Source: Paratractidigestivibacter sp963658035 (GTDB lineage: Bacteria; Actinomycetota; Coriobacteriia; Coriobacteriales; Atopobiaceae). From it: a stretch of 5,173 bases of DNA. Both the position numbers and the translations under genes were made by a program. Shown piece after piece: positions 1 through 5,173 of the stretch. Numbering within the stretch: the first letter of the stretch is position 1; the number at the start of each line of letters is the position of its first letter. The notes under the pieces were generated by a model. The model worked only from the letters and a program-made list of their open reading frames with translations. It was not told the origin of the DNA and did not search any database. The stretch lies in contig CAVKOL010000159.1 of the NCBI GenBank assembly GCA_963658035.1, positions 1-5,173 of the forward strand, read 5' to 3'.

Positions 1-30
1 CAAGCCGCGTCCGCGACCGCCGTCTTTTGA
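1..30 (+). CDS. possible C-terminal tail of an upstream gene (partial)
   Basis: The first frame reads QAASATAVF and stops at TGA 28-30, immediately before the Shine-Dalgarno site of the hydrolase gene. Its third codon positions are mostly G or C, as in the real genes here, so it may be the end of a gene cotranscribed with the hydrolase. A second frame also closes nearby, with a TGA at 41-43 that overlaps the hydrolase ATG by one base, but its codons fit the local usage less well. Nine residues are too few to name a product. Confidence 0.3.
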   Translation, partial: QAASATAVF

Positions 31-42
31 GAGGAGCACCTG

Positions 43-948
43 ATGTACGAGGACATTATCACCGTCTCGACCGTAACCCTAAGGCCTATGTGGGGCCAAA
101 AGGAGCAGAACCTCAACCGCATCCTGGGCTACATGAAGGCTGCGAAGAAGAAGGGCTCTGACCTGGTCGTCTTCCCCGAGATGGCCCTCACCGCCTACGA
201 CGACGAGGCCGAAGTCCCCGTGCCCGAGAAGATGCAGCACAAGCTGGCCGAGACCGTTCCCGGCCCCTCGACCGACGCCGTCGCCGCCCTGGCCAAGGAG
301 CTGGGCCTCTACGTGGTCATGGGCATGCCTATCAAGGACAGCAACGACCCCTCGGTGGTCTACAACGGCCTGGCGATCTTCTCGCCCGACGGCCTTGTTG
401 GCGACTACCACAAGATGCACCTGCCCGCCCCCGAGCCCAACTGGGCCACCCGCGGCGACAAGCCCTTTATCCTGGACACCCCGTGGGGCCCGATCGGCTG
501 CGCCATCTGCTACGACACCTACTGCTTCCCCGAGCTCATGGACTACTACGTGGCCAAGGGCTGCCGCATGTACATCAACTCGACTGCCCTTGCGCACTGC
601 CACGGCAAGTGCCTGGGCGACGACACCTTGCGCGCCCAGTGCATCCGCGAGGGCATCTTCATCGTGTCCTCCAACCTGGGCGGCCTTGACAAGGACAACT
701 ACTTCTGGGGCGGCAGCTCGATCCTGGGCCCCTCGGCCAAGACCTGGGAGCCGCACTACTACGCGGGCATGCCCTTTACCGCCGAGGGCGCCGATGAGGA
801 GGCCATGTACACCGCCACGATCGACCTTTCGCTGGCCACGCGCTTCCTCTACAAGCACAACCCTGCCGTGAGCGGCACCGATTGGCTCCCCGAGAAGTAC
901 GTCGCTATGTTCGAGGACGTCCTGGCCGACGAGAACTACGGCAAGTAG
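43..948 (+). CDS. carbon-nitrogen hydrolase (nitrilase superfamily amidase)
   Basis: This 301-residue protein is a cytoplasmic nitrilase-superfamily enzyme, a family that hydrolyses non-peptide C-N bonds of amides, carbamoyl compounds or nitriles through a cysteine thioester. The triad is visible: Glu46 in VVFPEMALT, Lys124 in DYHKMHLP and Cys156 in GCAICYDTYCFPE. Glu131 is a candidate for the second conserved glutamate after the lysine. Other family landmarks are YNGLAIFSPDG (residues 107-117) and SSNLGG (209-214). The length is normal for a single-domain member, and there is no signal peptide or membrane segment. The start is supported by AGGAG at 32-36, six bases before the ATG. A strong terminator follows about 125 bp downstream, so this is the last gene of its transcript. 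All seven cysteines (153, 156, 161, 174, 186, 190, 200) lie in one 48-residue stretch. The substrate is unknown; an aliphatic amidase or N-carbamoyl-amine hydrolase is possible. The family call is firm. Confidence 0.93.
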   Translation: MYEDIITVSTVTLRPMWGQKEQNLNRILGYMKAAKKKGSDLVVFPEMALTAYDDEAEVPVPEKMQHKLAETVPGPSTDAVAALAKELGLYVVMGMPIKDSNDPSVVYNGLAIFSPDGLVGDYHKMHLPAPEPNWATRGDKPFILDTPWGPIGCAICYDTYCFPELMDYYVAKGCRMYINSTALAHCHGKCLGDDTLRAQCIREGIFIVSSNLGGLDKDNYFWGGSSILGPSAKTWEPHYYAGMPFTAEGADEEAMYTATIDLSLATRFLYKHNPAVSGTDWLPEKYVAMFEDVLADENYGK

Positions 949-982
949 GAGAGTCTGGGGTCGGTTGAAGCGGTCCAAAAAT

Positions 983-1125
983 CAAAAACGCGACAAGTCT
1001 GCCAACGAAATCGCATCTGGTGAGTAGCCGAGAATTTCGCGCTCGCGTGACCTGCGGTTTTGTTGACGAGAAGGGCCCGGCTACTTAGCCGGGCCCGTTT
1101 TGTTGGCAGACTTGTTGAGTTTTTG
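983..1125. repeat. imperfect inverted repeat, arms about 56 bp, containing a terminator
   Basis: The segment 983-1006 is the reverse complement of 1102-1125 at 22 of 24 positions, including an unbroken 14-bp run (ACAAGTCTGCCAAC, 993-1006, against 1102-1115). Continuing inward in the same register without gaps, 1007-1038 matches the complement of 1070-1101 at 19 of 32 positions, with an unbroken AGTAGCCG stretch of eight bases (1023-1030). By hand count the arms agree at about 41 of 56 positions, with 31 bp between them. The right arm contains the perfect terminator stem-loop; the matching part of the left arm no longer folds that way. No target-site duplication is evident. A small non-autonomous element, a repeated intergenic palindrome or a duplicated terminator region would all fit. 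There is no coding capacity. Confidence 0.6.
1073..1104 (+). terminator. intrinsic terminator downstream of the hydrolase gene
   Basis: A perfect 10-bp GC-rich stem (GGGCCCGGCT at 1073-1082 with AGCCGGGCCC at 1087-1096) closes a four-base ACTT loop. It is followed on the + strand by GTTTTGTT, a short T-rich run. It lies 125 bp after the hydrolase stop and faces the convergent ROK gene. On the - strand the stem is followed only by TTCTCG, so it may also stop ROK transcripts, but less well. Confidence 0.8.
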
Positions 1126-1178
1126 CCCGCGAGACACGCGACGGGCCATCGGGGCTGTCTTTGCGGGCCGCCGGCCGC

Positions 1179-2321
1179 CTACACCGACTCGATGAACCGG
1201 CGAGCCATGAGCTGCGCGGCGCCCAGGGGCACGCCGTGGTTGGGGTGCTTGGCCCGCAGGATGCAGGGCTGATCGGTGGGGAAGGGGTCGACGGCGCGCT
1301 CGGCCTCGACGATGCGGTCGAACCACGGCTCGAGGTACGAGGCCATCTCGCCGCCCAGCGCCACGTCGACGCCCAGCATGGTGTGAATCGCCTGGATGCC
1401 GCGGGCCAGGTGGCCAATATAGTCGTCAAGCACTGCCAGTGCATCGGCGTCGCCTGCCCCCGCGGCCGAGAAGAACTCGTCCAGCGTGCAGCCGCGCTCC
1501 TCGGACAAGACGTTGCTCGAGCAGTACGCCTCGAGGCAGCCCTCCCGCCCGCAGGCGCACTTCTTGCCGCCGGGCACGATGCACAGGTGACCAAACTCGC
1601 CGCAGGTCCCGCGCGGTCCCTCGACCGGCCGCCCGTCGATCACCACGCCGCCACCAACGCCGCGCTCCAGCGACAGATAGGCCAAGCTCTCGCCCTGCGT
1701 GCGGGGAAAGATCTGACTGTACGCGCCGCAGTTGGCGTCGTTGAAGACCTGCGCGGCAAGTCCCAGGCCCTCGCACAGCTCGCTGGCAAACAGTTCCTTG
1801 CCCGAAAGCCGCAAAACCGAGGTGTTAAGCAGCCGCCCGCTCGCCGGGTCCACGGCCGAAGGCACCGCGATGCCCACGCCAACCGCCCGCAGTCCCTGGC
1901 GCCCCATCTGGGTCTCGAGCGTCGCCACGGCCGCGGCCACGCTTGCCACCAGCGATTCCTTGGTGCGCTTGGCCTGCAGGGGCTGCTTGAGGTAAAGGCC
2001 CTCGACCGGGTTGCCGTACAGGTCGCACGCCACACCGCGCACGCTGTGGCCGGTAAGCGAGATGCCGATCGCCGCCACGCTCTGGCTCGACACGGCAAAC
2101 GTCTGCGCGCGCCTGCCGCCGGTGGACAGCCGGTTGTCGCCGGCGCAAATGAGCCCCTGCTCCTCAAGCACCGAGAAAGCCTGGTAAACCGTGGGCAGGC
2201 TCAAGGCGCAGCGCTCGGCGACCTCCTGCTTGGTCATGGCGTCTTCTGCCTGGTAGAGGCAAAGAAACACTGCCGAGGTCGCGGGCGTGCTCTTTGCCTT
2301 GGGCGCGTTTTGGGTGCTCAT
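1179..2321 (-). CDS. ROK-family transcriptional regulator (sugar-responsive repressor)
   Basis: This 380-residue protein belongs to the ROK (repressor, ORF, kinase) family, in which NagC, Mlc and XylR are DNA-binding repressors released by a sugar or sugar phosphate. Residues about 14-60 form a winged helix-turn-helix, with recognition region SLPTVYQAFSVLEEQGL (41-57), followed by a wing with STGGRRAQ (66-73). The sugar-binding fold begins at about residue 83. NDANCG (194-199) holds the family Asp195, GVGGGVVIDG (221-230) is the glycine-rich loop, and GEFGH (241-245) with CACGREGC (255-262) supplies the zinc ligands His245, Cys255, Cys257 and Cys262. The N-terminal phosphate loop reads GISLTGHS rather than the kinase-type DxGGTK, which together with the HTH favours a regulator over a glucokinase. 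The start is supported by GAGGG nine bases upstream. The gene is divergent from the sugar kinase operon, its most likely target. The effector cannot be read from the sequence. Confidence 0.92.
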   Translation of the reverse strand: MSTQNAPKAKSTPATSAVFLCLYQAEDAMTKQEVAERCALSLPTVYQAFSVLEEQGLICAGDNRLSTGGRRAQTFAVSSQSVAAIGISLTGHSVRGVACDLYGNPVEGLYLKQPLQAKRTKESLVASVAAAVATLETQMGRQGLRAVGVGIAVPSAVDPASGRLLNTSVLRLSGKELFASELCEGLGLAAQVFNDANCGAYSQIFPRTQGESLAYLSLERGVGGGVVIDGRPVEGPRGTCGEFGHLCIVPGGKKCACGREGCLEAYCSSNVLSEERGCTLDEFFSAAGAGDADALAVLDDYIGHLARGIQAIHTMLGVDVALGGEMASYLEPWFDRIVEAERAVDPFPTDQPCILRAKHPNHGVPLGAAQLMARRFIESV

Positions 2322-2347
2322 ATAAGAAATCCCTCAAGTGTTGTCAA
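2319..2347 (-). promoter_or_regulatory. possible promoter of the ROK gene, -10 overlapping the start codon
   Basis: On the - strand a perfect TTGACA (2347-2342) is followed after 17 bases by TATATG (2324-2319), which matches four of six -10 bases. The geometry is ideal, but the last three bases are the ROK start codon, so transcription would begin near codon 4. Either this match is accidental or the real promoter lies farther upstream. The Shine-Dalgarno-like GAGGG at 2335-2331 sits inside the spacer. Confidence 0.3.
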
Positions 2348-2350
2348 TAC

Positions 2351-2364
2351 GGTAAACGTTAATC
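2351..2364. promoter_or_regulatory. possible second operator (LacI/cre-like half-palindrome)
   Basis: GGTAAACGTTAATC is centred on a CG step with partial dyad symmetry (AACGTT core plus matching outer bases at 2353/2362 and 2351/2364). It resembles the AAACGTT-type sites bound by LacI-family proteins and catabolite regulators, though it misses several bases of the cre consensus. It lies 30-43 bp upstream of the ROK start, next to the TTGACA match, where a bound protein could control the ROK gene. The symmetry is weak and the call is tentative. Confidence 0.25.
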
Positions 2365-2414
2365 ACCGCTTACGGAGAAAACCATGCCGTTCGCGGTGCG
2401 TGTCTTTTCTCAAG

Positions 2415-2443
2415 CCATTTTATCAAAGACTTCCGTAAAATGG
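2415..2443. promoter_or_regulatory. candidate ROK operator upstream of the sugar kinase operon
   Basis: CCATTTTA (2415-2422) and TAAAATGG (2436-2443) are perfect 8-bp inverted repeats separated by 13 bases. Binding sites of ROK repressors such as NagC, Mlc and XylR commonly have A/T-rich symmetric arms separated by a spacer of about this size. The site lies in the divergent region between the ROK gene and the kinase gene and ends four bases before the likely -10 box of the kinase operon. A repressor bound here would cover the -35 region. No direct binding evidence exists in the sequence. Confidence 0.5.
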
Positions 2444-2446
2444 ATT

Positions 2447-2452
2447 TATAAA
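2447..2452 (+). promoter_or_regulatory. likely -10 box of the sugar kinase operon
   Basis: TATAAA matches five of six -10 positions and lies in an A/T-rich island (GGATTTATAAAAC) of an otherwise GC-rich sequence. No recognisable -35 hexamer is found 16-18 bases upstream, where the palindrome at 2415-2443 sits. This would suit a promoter dependent on, or blocked by, a regulator. The predicted transcript would begin near 2459, giving a leader of about 40 bases. Confidence 0.4.
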
Positions 2453-2501
2453 ACAGGCTAACCAAAGTGCGGCGGGCACGATAAAGCGCAAAGGAGAGGA
2501 A

Positions 2502-3980
2502 ATGCAATTCATTGGTATTGACCTGGGCACCTCTGCATGCAAGTTCCTTCTTATGGACGAGAAGGGCCAGATCTTGAACGTCGTGAGCGAGGGCTACGAC
2601 GTCGCCTACCCCCAGCCGGGCTGGAGCGAGCAGAACCCGCGCGACTGGTGGCAGGCCGTCCTGCGCGGCGTGCCGGCCCTTCTCGCCGACTTCGACGCCA
2701 GCCAGGTCGCGGGCATCGGCGTGGCCGGCCAGATGCACGGCCTGGTTGCCCTGGACGCCGACGACGACGTGATCCGTCCCGCGATCCTGTGGAACGACGG
2801 ACGCACCGTCAAGCAGGTCGAGTACCTCAACCAGGCCGTGGGCCAGTCTCGCCTGCTTGAGTGGACGGGCAACATCGCCTATGCCGGTTTCACCGCGCCC
2901 AAGATCTTGTGGATGCGCGAGAACGAGCCCGAGAACTACGCCGACATCGCCCACGTGATGCTTCCCAAGGACTACGTCAACCACCTGCTGTGCGGCGCCT
3001 ACGCGACCGACGTCTCGGACGCCTCGGGCACGCTGCTGTTTGACGAGGGCGCCCGTGACTGGTCGGAGCCCATGCTCGAGATCTGCGGCTTGACCCGTGC
3101 CGAGGTTCCCCAGGTCTTTGAGAGCTACGAGAAGATCGGCACCATCCTGCCCCAGGTGGCCGACGAGCTGGGCCTTCCCCACGACGTCGTGATCTGCGCC
3201 GGCGCGGGCGACAACGCCGCGGCCGCCATCGGTACCGGTTGCGTGGGCGCCGGCTCGATGAACGTGAGCCTGGGCACCTCGGGCACCGTCTTTATCCCCA
3301 CCCTGAGCTACGCCGTGGGCGTGGGCGACCGCATCCACTCCTTTTGCCACGCCGACGGATCGTGGCACCTCATGGGCTGCATCCTCTCGGCCGCCAGCTG
3401 CAACGCCTGGTGGGTGCAGAACATCCTGGGAAGCAAGGACTTTGCCGCGGCCCAGGACGGCATCAGCGCAGACGACGCGCCGCTGAGCCTGCCGTACTTC
3501 TTGCCCTATCTCATGGGCGAGCGCACCCCGCACAACGACACCCTGGCCCGTGGCGCCTTTGTGGGCATGAGCATGTCCACCACCTGCGCAGACCTTACCC
3601 GCGCGGTGCTCGAGGGCGTGGCCTTTGCCATCCGCGACTCGGTAGAGATCGCGCGCGCCCTGGGCGTGGACGTCGAGGCCTCCACGGTCTGCGGCGGCGG
3701 CGCCAAGAGCCGCCTGTGGCTGCAGATCCTGGCCAACGTACTTGACATCGAGCTCAAGCTGCCCGTCACCGAGCAGGGTCCCGGCTACGGCGGCGCCATC
3801 GCGGCCGCGGTGGCGGCCGGCGCCTACCCCAGCGTGCGCGAGGCATGCGAGAAGATCGTGGCCATCCGCGACACCGTGGTTCCCAACCCGGCGGCCATCG
3901 ACGCCTACGAGGCCCGCTACCAGGCCTGGCGCGAGATGTACCCGGCTCTCAAGCCCTCCTTTGCCAAGATCGGAGCATAA
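2502..3980 (+). CDS. xylB: FGGY-family sugar kinase, xylulokinase type
   Basis: This 492-residue cytoplasmic kinase transfers phosphate from ATP to a ketose, most likely D-xylulose or a close pentulose such as D-ribulose. It resembles E. coli XylB over its whole length. GIDLGTSACK (5-14) is the N-terminal phosphate loop. GWSEQNPRDWW (40-50), QMHG (77-80) and ILWNDGR (95-101) are typical of xylulokinases, and QMHG contacts the sugar in XylB. GFTAPKILW (129-137) and LPKDY (154-158) follow. GAGDNAA (234-240) carries the catalytic base Asp237. SLGTSG (256-261), GERTPHND (339-346) and GGGAKSRLW (398-406) belong to the ATP-binding half. The start is set by AAGGAG at 2491-2496, five bases before the ATG. 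The gene opens a + strand operon, and the next gene begins three bases after its stop. The ROK regulator is divergent. The family is certain, but the exact substrate is open because the partner isomerase is not a classical xylose isomerase. Confidence 0.93.
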   Translation: MQFIGIDLGTSACKFLLMDEKGQILNVVSEGYDVAYPQPGWSEQNPRDWWQAVLRGVPALLADFDASQVAGIGVAGQMHGLVALDADDDVIRPAILWNDGRTVKQVEYLNQAVGQSRLLEWTGNIAYAGFTAPKILWMRENEPENYADIAHVMLPKDYVNHLLCGAYATDVSDASGTLLFDEGARDWSEPMLEICGLTRAEVPQVFESYEKIGTILPQVADELGLPHDVVICAGAGDNAAAAIGTGCVGAGSMNVSLGTSGTVFIPTLSYAVGVGDRIHSFCHADGSWHLMGCILSAASCNAWWVQNILGSKDFAAAQDGISADDAPLSLPYFLPYLMGERTPHNDTLARGAFVGMSMSTTCADLTRAVLEGVAFAIRDSVEIARALGVDVEASTVCGGGAKSRLWLQILANVLDIELKLPVTEQGPGYGGAIAAAVAAGAYPSVREACEKIVAIRDTVVPNPAAIDAYEARYQAWREMYPALKPSFAKIGA

Positions 3981-3983
3981 AAG

Positions 3984-4616
3984 ATGATTGAGATTCTCCC
4001 CGTCACAGACCCGGCCTTTGCCGAGTACGGTGCCGTGTGGTCTAACGTCGACCCCGCCCTCACCGCTCAGATCGCCCAGGCGCTGGATCGTCTGACCCCG
4101 CTGCCCCAGGCCACCGATTACGTGGCCCAAGACGCCGTGCTGCAGGGCCTTGAGGCCGCCCACGCCCTGGCCCCCACCCTCTTTGGCGGCCTTGACGTGC
4201 AGTTTGGCTGGTGCAATGGCCACAACCTCAAGCTCAACTGCCTTGAGTACCACCGCTCGAGCGAGTTCAACCTGGGCGTGGGCGACTTCGTCCTTCTTTT
4301 GGCCAAGCAGTCCGACATCGTGGCCGGCACCCTTGACACCGCGCGCGTCAAGGCCTTCCGCGTGCCCGCAAATACCCTGGTCGAGGTCTATGCCACGACC
4401 CTTCACTACGCTCCCTGCCAGGTAAGCGATGCCGGCTTCAAGGTCCTGGTCGCGCTTCCCGCCGGCACCAACCTGGACGCCCCCGCCCAGCACGTGGCCG
4501 CAGGCGACGCCGACCTGTTGTGGGCCGCCAACAAGTGGCTGCTTGCCCACCCCGAGTCTGCCGAGGCCGCCCAGGGCGCCCCGGTTCGCCTTACCGGCGA
4601 GAACATCAGCCTTTAG
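3984..4616 (+). CDS. DUF4867-like protein with cupin-like metal-site residues
   Basis: This 210-residue protein resembles, from memory of the family, DUF4867, a group of uncharacterised bacterial proteins of about 200 residues often found near sugar-catabolism genes. The core WCNGHNLKLNCLEYHRSSE (76-94) contains an E-x-H-x3-E arrangement (Glu88, His90, Glu94) like cupin motif 1. FRVPANTLVEVYATTLHYAP (125-144) resembles cupin motif 2, with His141 as the expected last ligand; His80 may also take part. Cupin folds occur in sugar isomerases, epimerases, mutarotases and lyases, so a sugar-modifying or metal-binding role is plausible but unproven. There is no signal peptide or membrane segment. It starts three bases after the kinase stop, with GGAG (3972-3975) inside the end of the kinase gene, which points to translational coupling and a shared task. 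The last 30 residues are alanine-rich and look poorly conserved. Confidence 0.78.
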   Translation: MIEILPVTDPAFAEYGAVWSNVDPALTAQIAQALDRLTPLPQATDYVAQDAVLQGLEAAHALAPTLFGGLDVQFGWCNGHNLKLNCLEYHRSSEFNLGVGDFVLLLAKQSDIVAGTLDTARVKAFRVPANTLVEVYATTLHYAPCQVSDAGFKVLVALPAGTNLDAPAQHVAAGDADLLWAANKWLLAHPESAEAAQGAPVRLTGENISL

Positions 4617-4703
4617 TTAGCCGGCGAGAAGGGCCCGCCTGCCGCGACGCCAACCGCCGCCCGGCCAGGCCCCACACCGGTAAATCAAGGAGAGGAAACG
4701 AGA

Positions 4704-5173
4704 ATGGCACTTAACTCAAGCAACATCCCGCAGGTCAAGCTGGGAATCATTGCCGTTTCGCGCGACTGCTTCCCCATCAAGCTGGCCGTGAGCCGCCGCG
4801 AGGCCATCGTGGCCGAGTGCGCGGCCGCCGGCCTTGACGTCGTCGAGGTCAAGAAGGCCGTCGAGTCCGAGGCCGACATGGAGGCCGCCCTGGCCGAGGC
4901 CGCCGCTGCCGGTGTGAACGCCCTCACCGTGTTTCTCGGCAACTTTGGCCCCGAGACGCCCGAGACCCTCATTGCCCAGCGCTTCGACGGCCCCGTTATG
5001 TACGTGGCCGCGGCCGAGGGCGACGGCGACATGGTCAACGGCCGCGGCGACGCCTACTGCGGCATGCTTAACGCCAGCTACAACCTGGGCATGCGCCACG
5101 TGAAGGCCCACATCCCCAGCTACCCCGTGGGCACCGCCGCCGACATCGCCAAGATGATGGCCGACTTCGTGCC
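4704..5173 (+). CDS. L-fucose/L-arabinose isomerase-like protein (N-terminal part, cut by window end)
   Basis: The open frame encodes at least 156 residues and continues past the window. It begins MALNSSNIPQVKLGIIAVSRD and resembles the N-terminal Rossmann-like domain of the fucose/arabinose isomerase superfamily, which interconverts aldoses and ketoses with a divalent metal. Recognisable segments are GIIAVSRDCFP (14-24), AAGLDVVEVKKAVESEADM (41-59), VFLGNFGPETPETLIAQRFDGPV (76-98) and GDAYCGMLNASYNLG (115-129). Family members are usually about 450-600 residues, so two thirds or more lie outside and the catalytic Glu/Asp/His residues are not visible. The start is set by AAGGAGAGG (4687-4695), eight bases before the ATG. 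With the upstream kinase it gives an isomerise-then-phosphorylate pathway. Candidate substrates are D-arabinose, L-fucose-like sugars or another pentose; the sequence does not decide. The 87-base gap from the preceding gene shows no clear terminator, so cotranscription is likely. Confidence 0.82.
   Translation, partial: MALNSSNIPQVKLGIIAVSRDCFPIKLAVSRREAIVAECAAAGLDVVEVKKAVESEADMEAALAEAAAAGVNALTVFLGNFGPETPETLIAQRFDGPVMYVAAAEGDGDMVNGRGDAYCGMLNASYNLGMRHVKAHIPSYPVGTAADIAKMMADFV

Noticed and set aside
79..978. 299-codon open frame on the - strand opposite the hydrolase
   Set aside because: The sense strand encodes an intact nitrilase-family enzyme with its catalytic triad. The antisense product is low-complexity Val/Gly/Ala/His.
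1163..1178. GC-rich hairpin just past the ROK stop codon as a - strand terminator
   Set aside because: The arms around GGCCGCCGGCC are short with almost no loop, and the following - strand sequence (AAAGACAGCC) has no T-run.
2375..2411. GAGAAAA (2375-2381) and TTTTCTC (2405-2411) inverted repeat in the divergent region
   Set aside because: The 7-bp arms are of low complexity and separated by 23 bases with no alignment to a promoter element. The palindrome at 2415-2443 is a better operator candidate.
1161..2438. 425-codon open frame on the + strand opposite the ROK gene
   Set aside because: It is a shadow of the ROK coding sequence, rich in Ala, Arg, Gly and His, without a family resemblance. 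The opposite strand carries the HTH and ROK zinc motifs.
2370..4550. Long 726-codon open frame on the - strand opposite the kinase and DUF4867 genes
   Set aside because: Its composition is dominated by Val, Gly, Ala, His and Leu with no recognisable family. It is fully antisense to two genes with clear homology and ribosome sites. Long antisense frames are expected in DNA with strong G/C third positions.
4594..4630. Direct repeat CCGGCGAGAA at 4594-4603 and 4621-4630
   Set aside because: Ten bases repeated once across the end of a gene, with no further structure, is compatible with chance in GC-rich DNA.
1..5173. CRISPR arrays, tRNA or rRNA genes, riboswitches, transposase genes
   Set aside because: No regularly spaced repeats, tRNA-like cloverleaf, rRNA sequence, recognisable riboswitch core or transposase reading frame was seen. 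The longest non-coding stretches (230 and 180 bp) are accounted for by the terminator/inverted repeat and the divergent promoter region.

Overview
The window looks like a stretch of chromosome from a high-GC Gram-positive anaerobe. My best guess is a gut actinobacterium of the class Coriobacteriia (Collinsella-like). This rests on strong G/C preference at third codon positions, purine-rich Shine-Dalgarno sites of the AAGGAG/GAGGAG type, and the style of the encoded proteins. It is an inference, not a proof.

Left part (1-948): a possible tail of an upstream gene is followed by a complete carbon-nitrogen (nitrilase superfamily) hydrolase on the + strand. Its Glu-Lys-Cys catalytic triad is readable. 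Its substrate cannot be named from sequence alone. All seven of its cysteines lie within 48 residues around the active-site cysteine.

First intergenic region (949-1178): it separates the hydrolase from a convergent gene. It holds a strong stem-loop terminator, and that terminator lies in one arm of a larger imperfect inverted repeat with arms of about 56 bp (983-1038 and 1070-1125). The repeat could be a small non-autonomous element or a terminator-carrying intergenic repeat.

Middle (1179-2321, - strand): a ROK-family transcriptional regulator with an N-terminal winged helix-turn-helix, a sugar-kinase-like fold and the ROK zinc motif. It is divergent from the operon on its right. The 180-bp divergent region contains an 8+8 bp palindrome directly upstream of the likely -10 box of the right-hand operon, a good candidate operator.

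Right part (2502-5173, + strand): three genes in one direction. They are a xylulokinase-type FGGY sugar kinase, a DUF4867-like protein 3 nt downstream with cupin-like residues, and, after 87 nt, the first 156 codons of an L-fucose/L-arabinose-isomerase-like protein that runs off the window. Together with the ROK gene this looks like a locally regulated catabolic operon. An aldose would be isomerised to a ketose and phosphorylated, probably to a pentulose 5-phosphate. The DUF4867 protein would have an unassigned role tied to that sugar. The pairing of an isomerase-like protein, a xylulokinase and an uncharacterised cupin-like protein is the most interesting functional question here.
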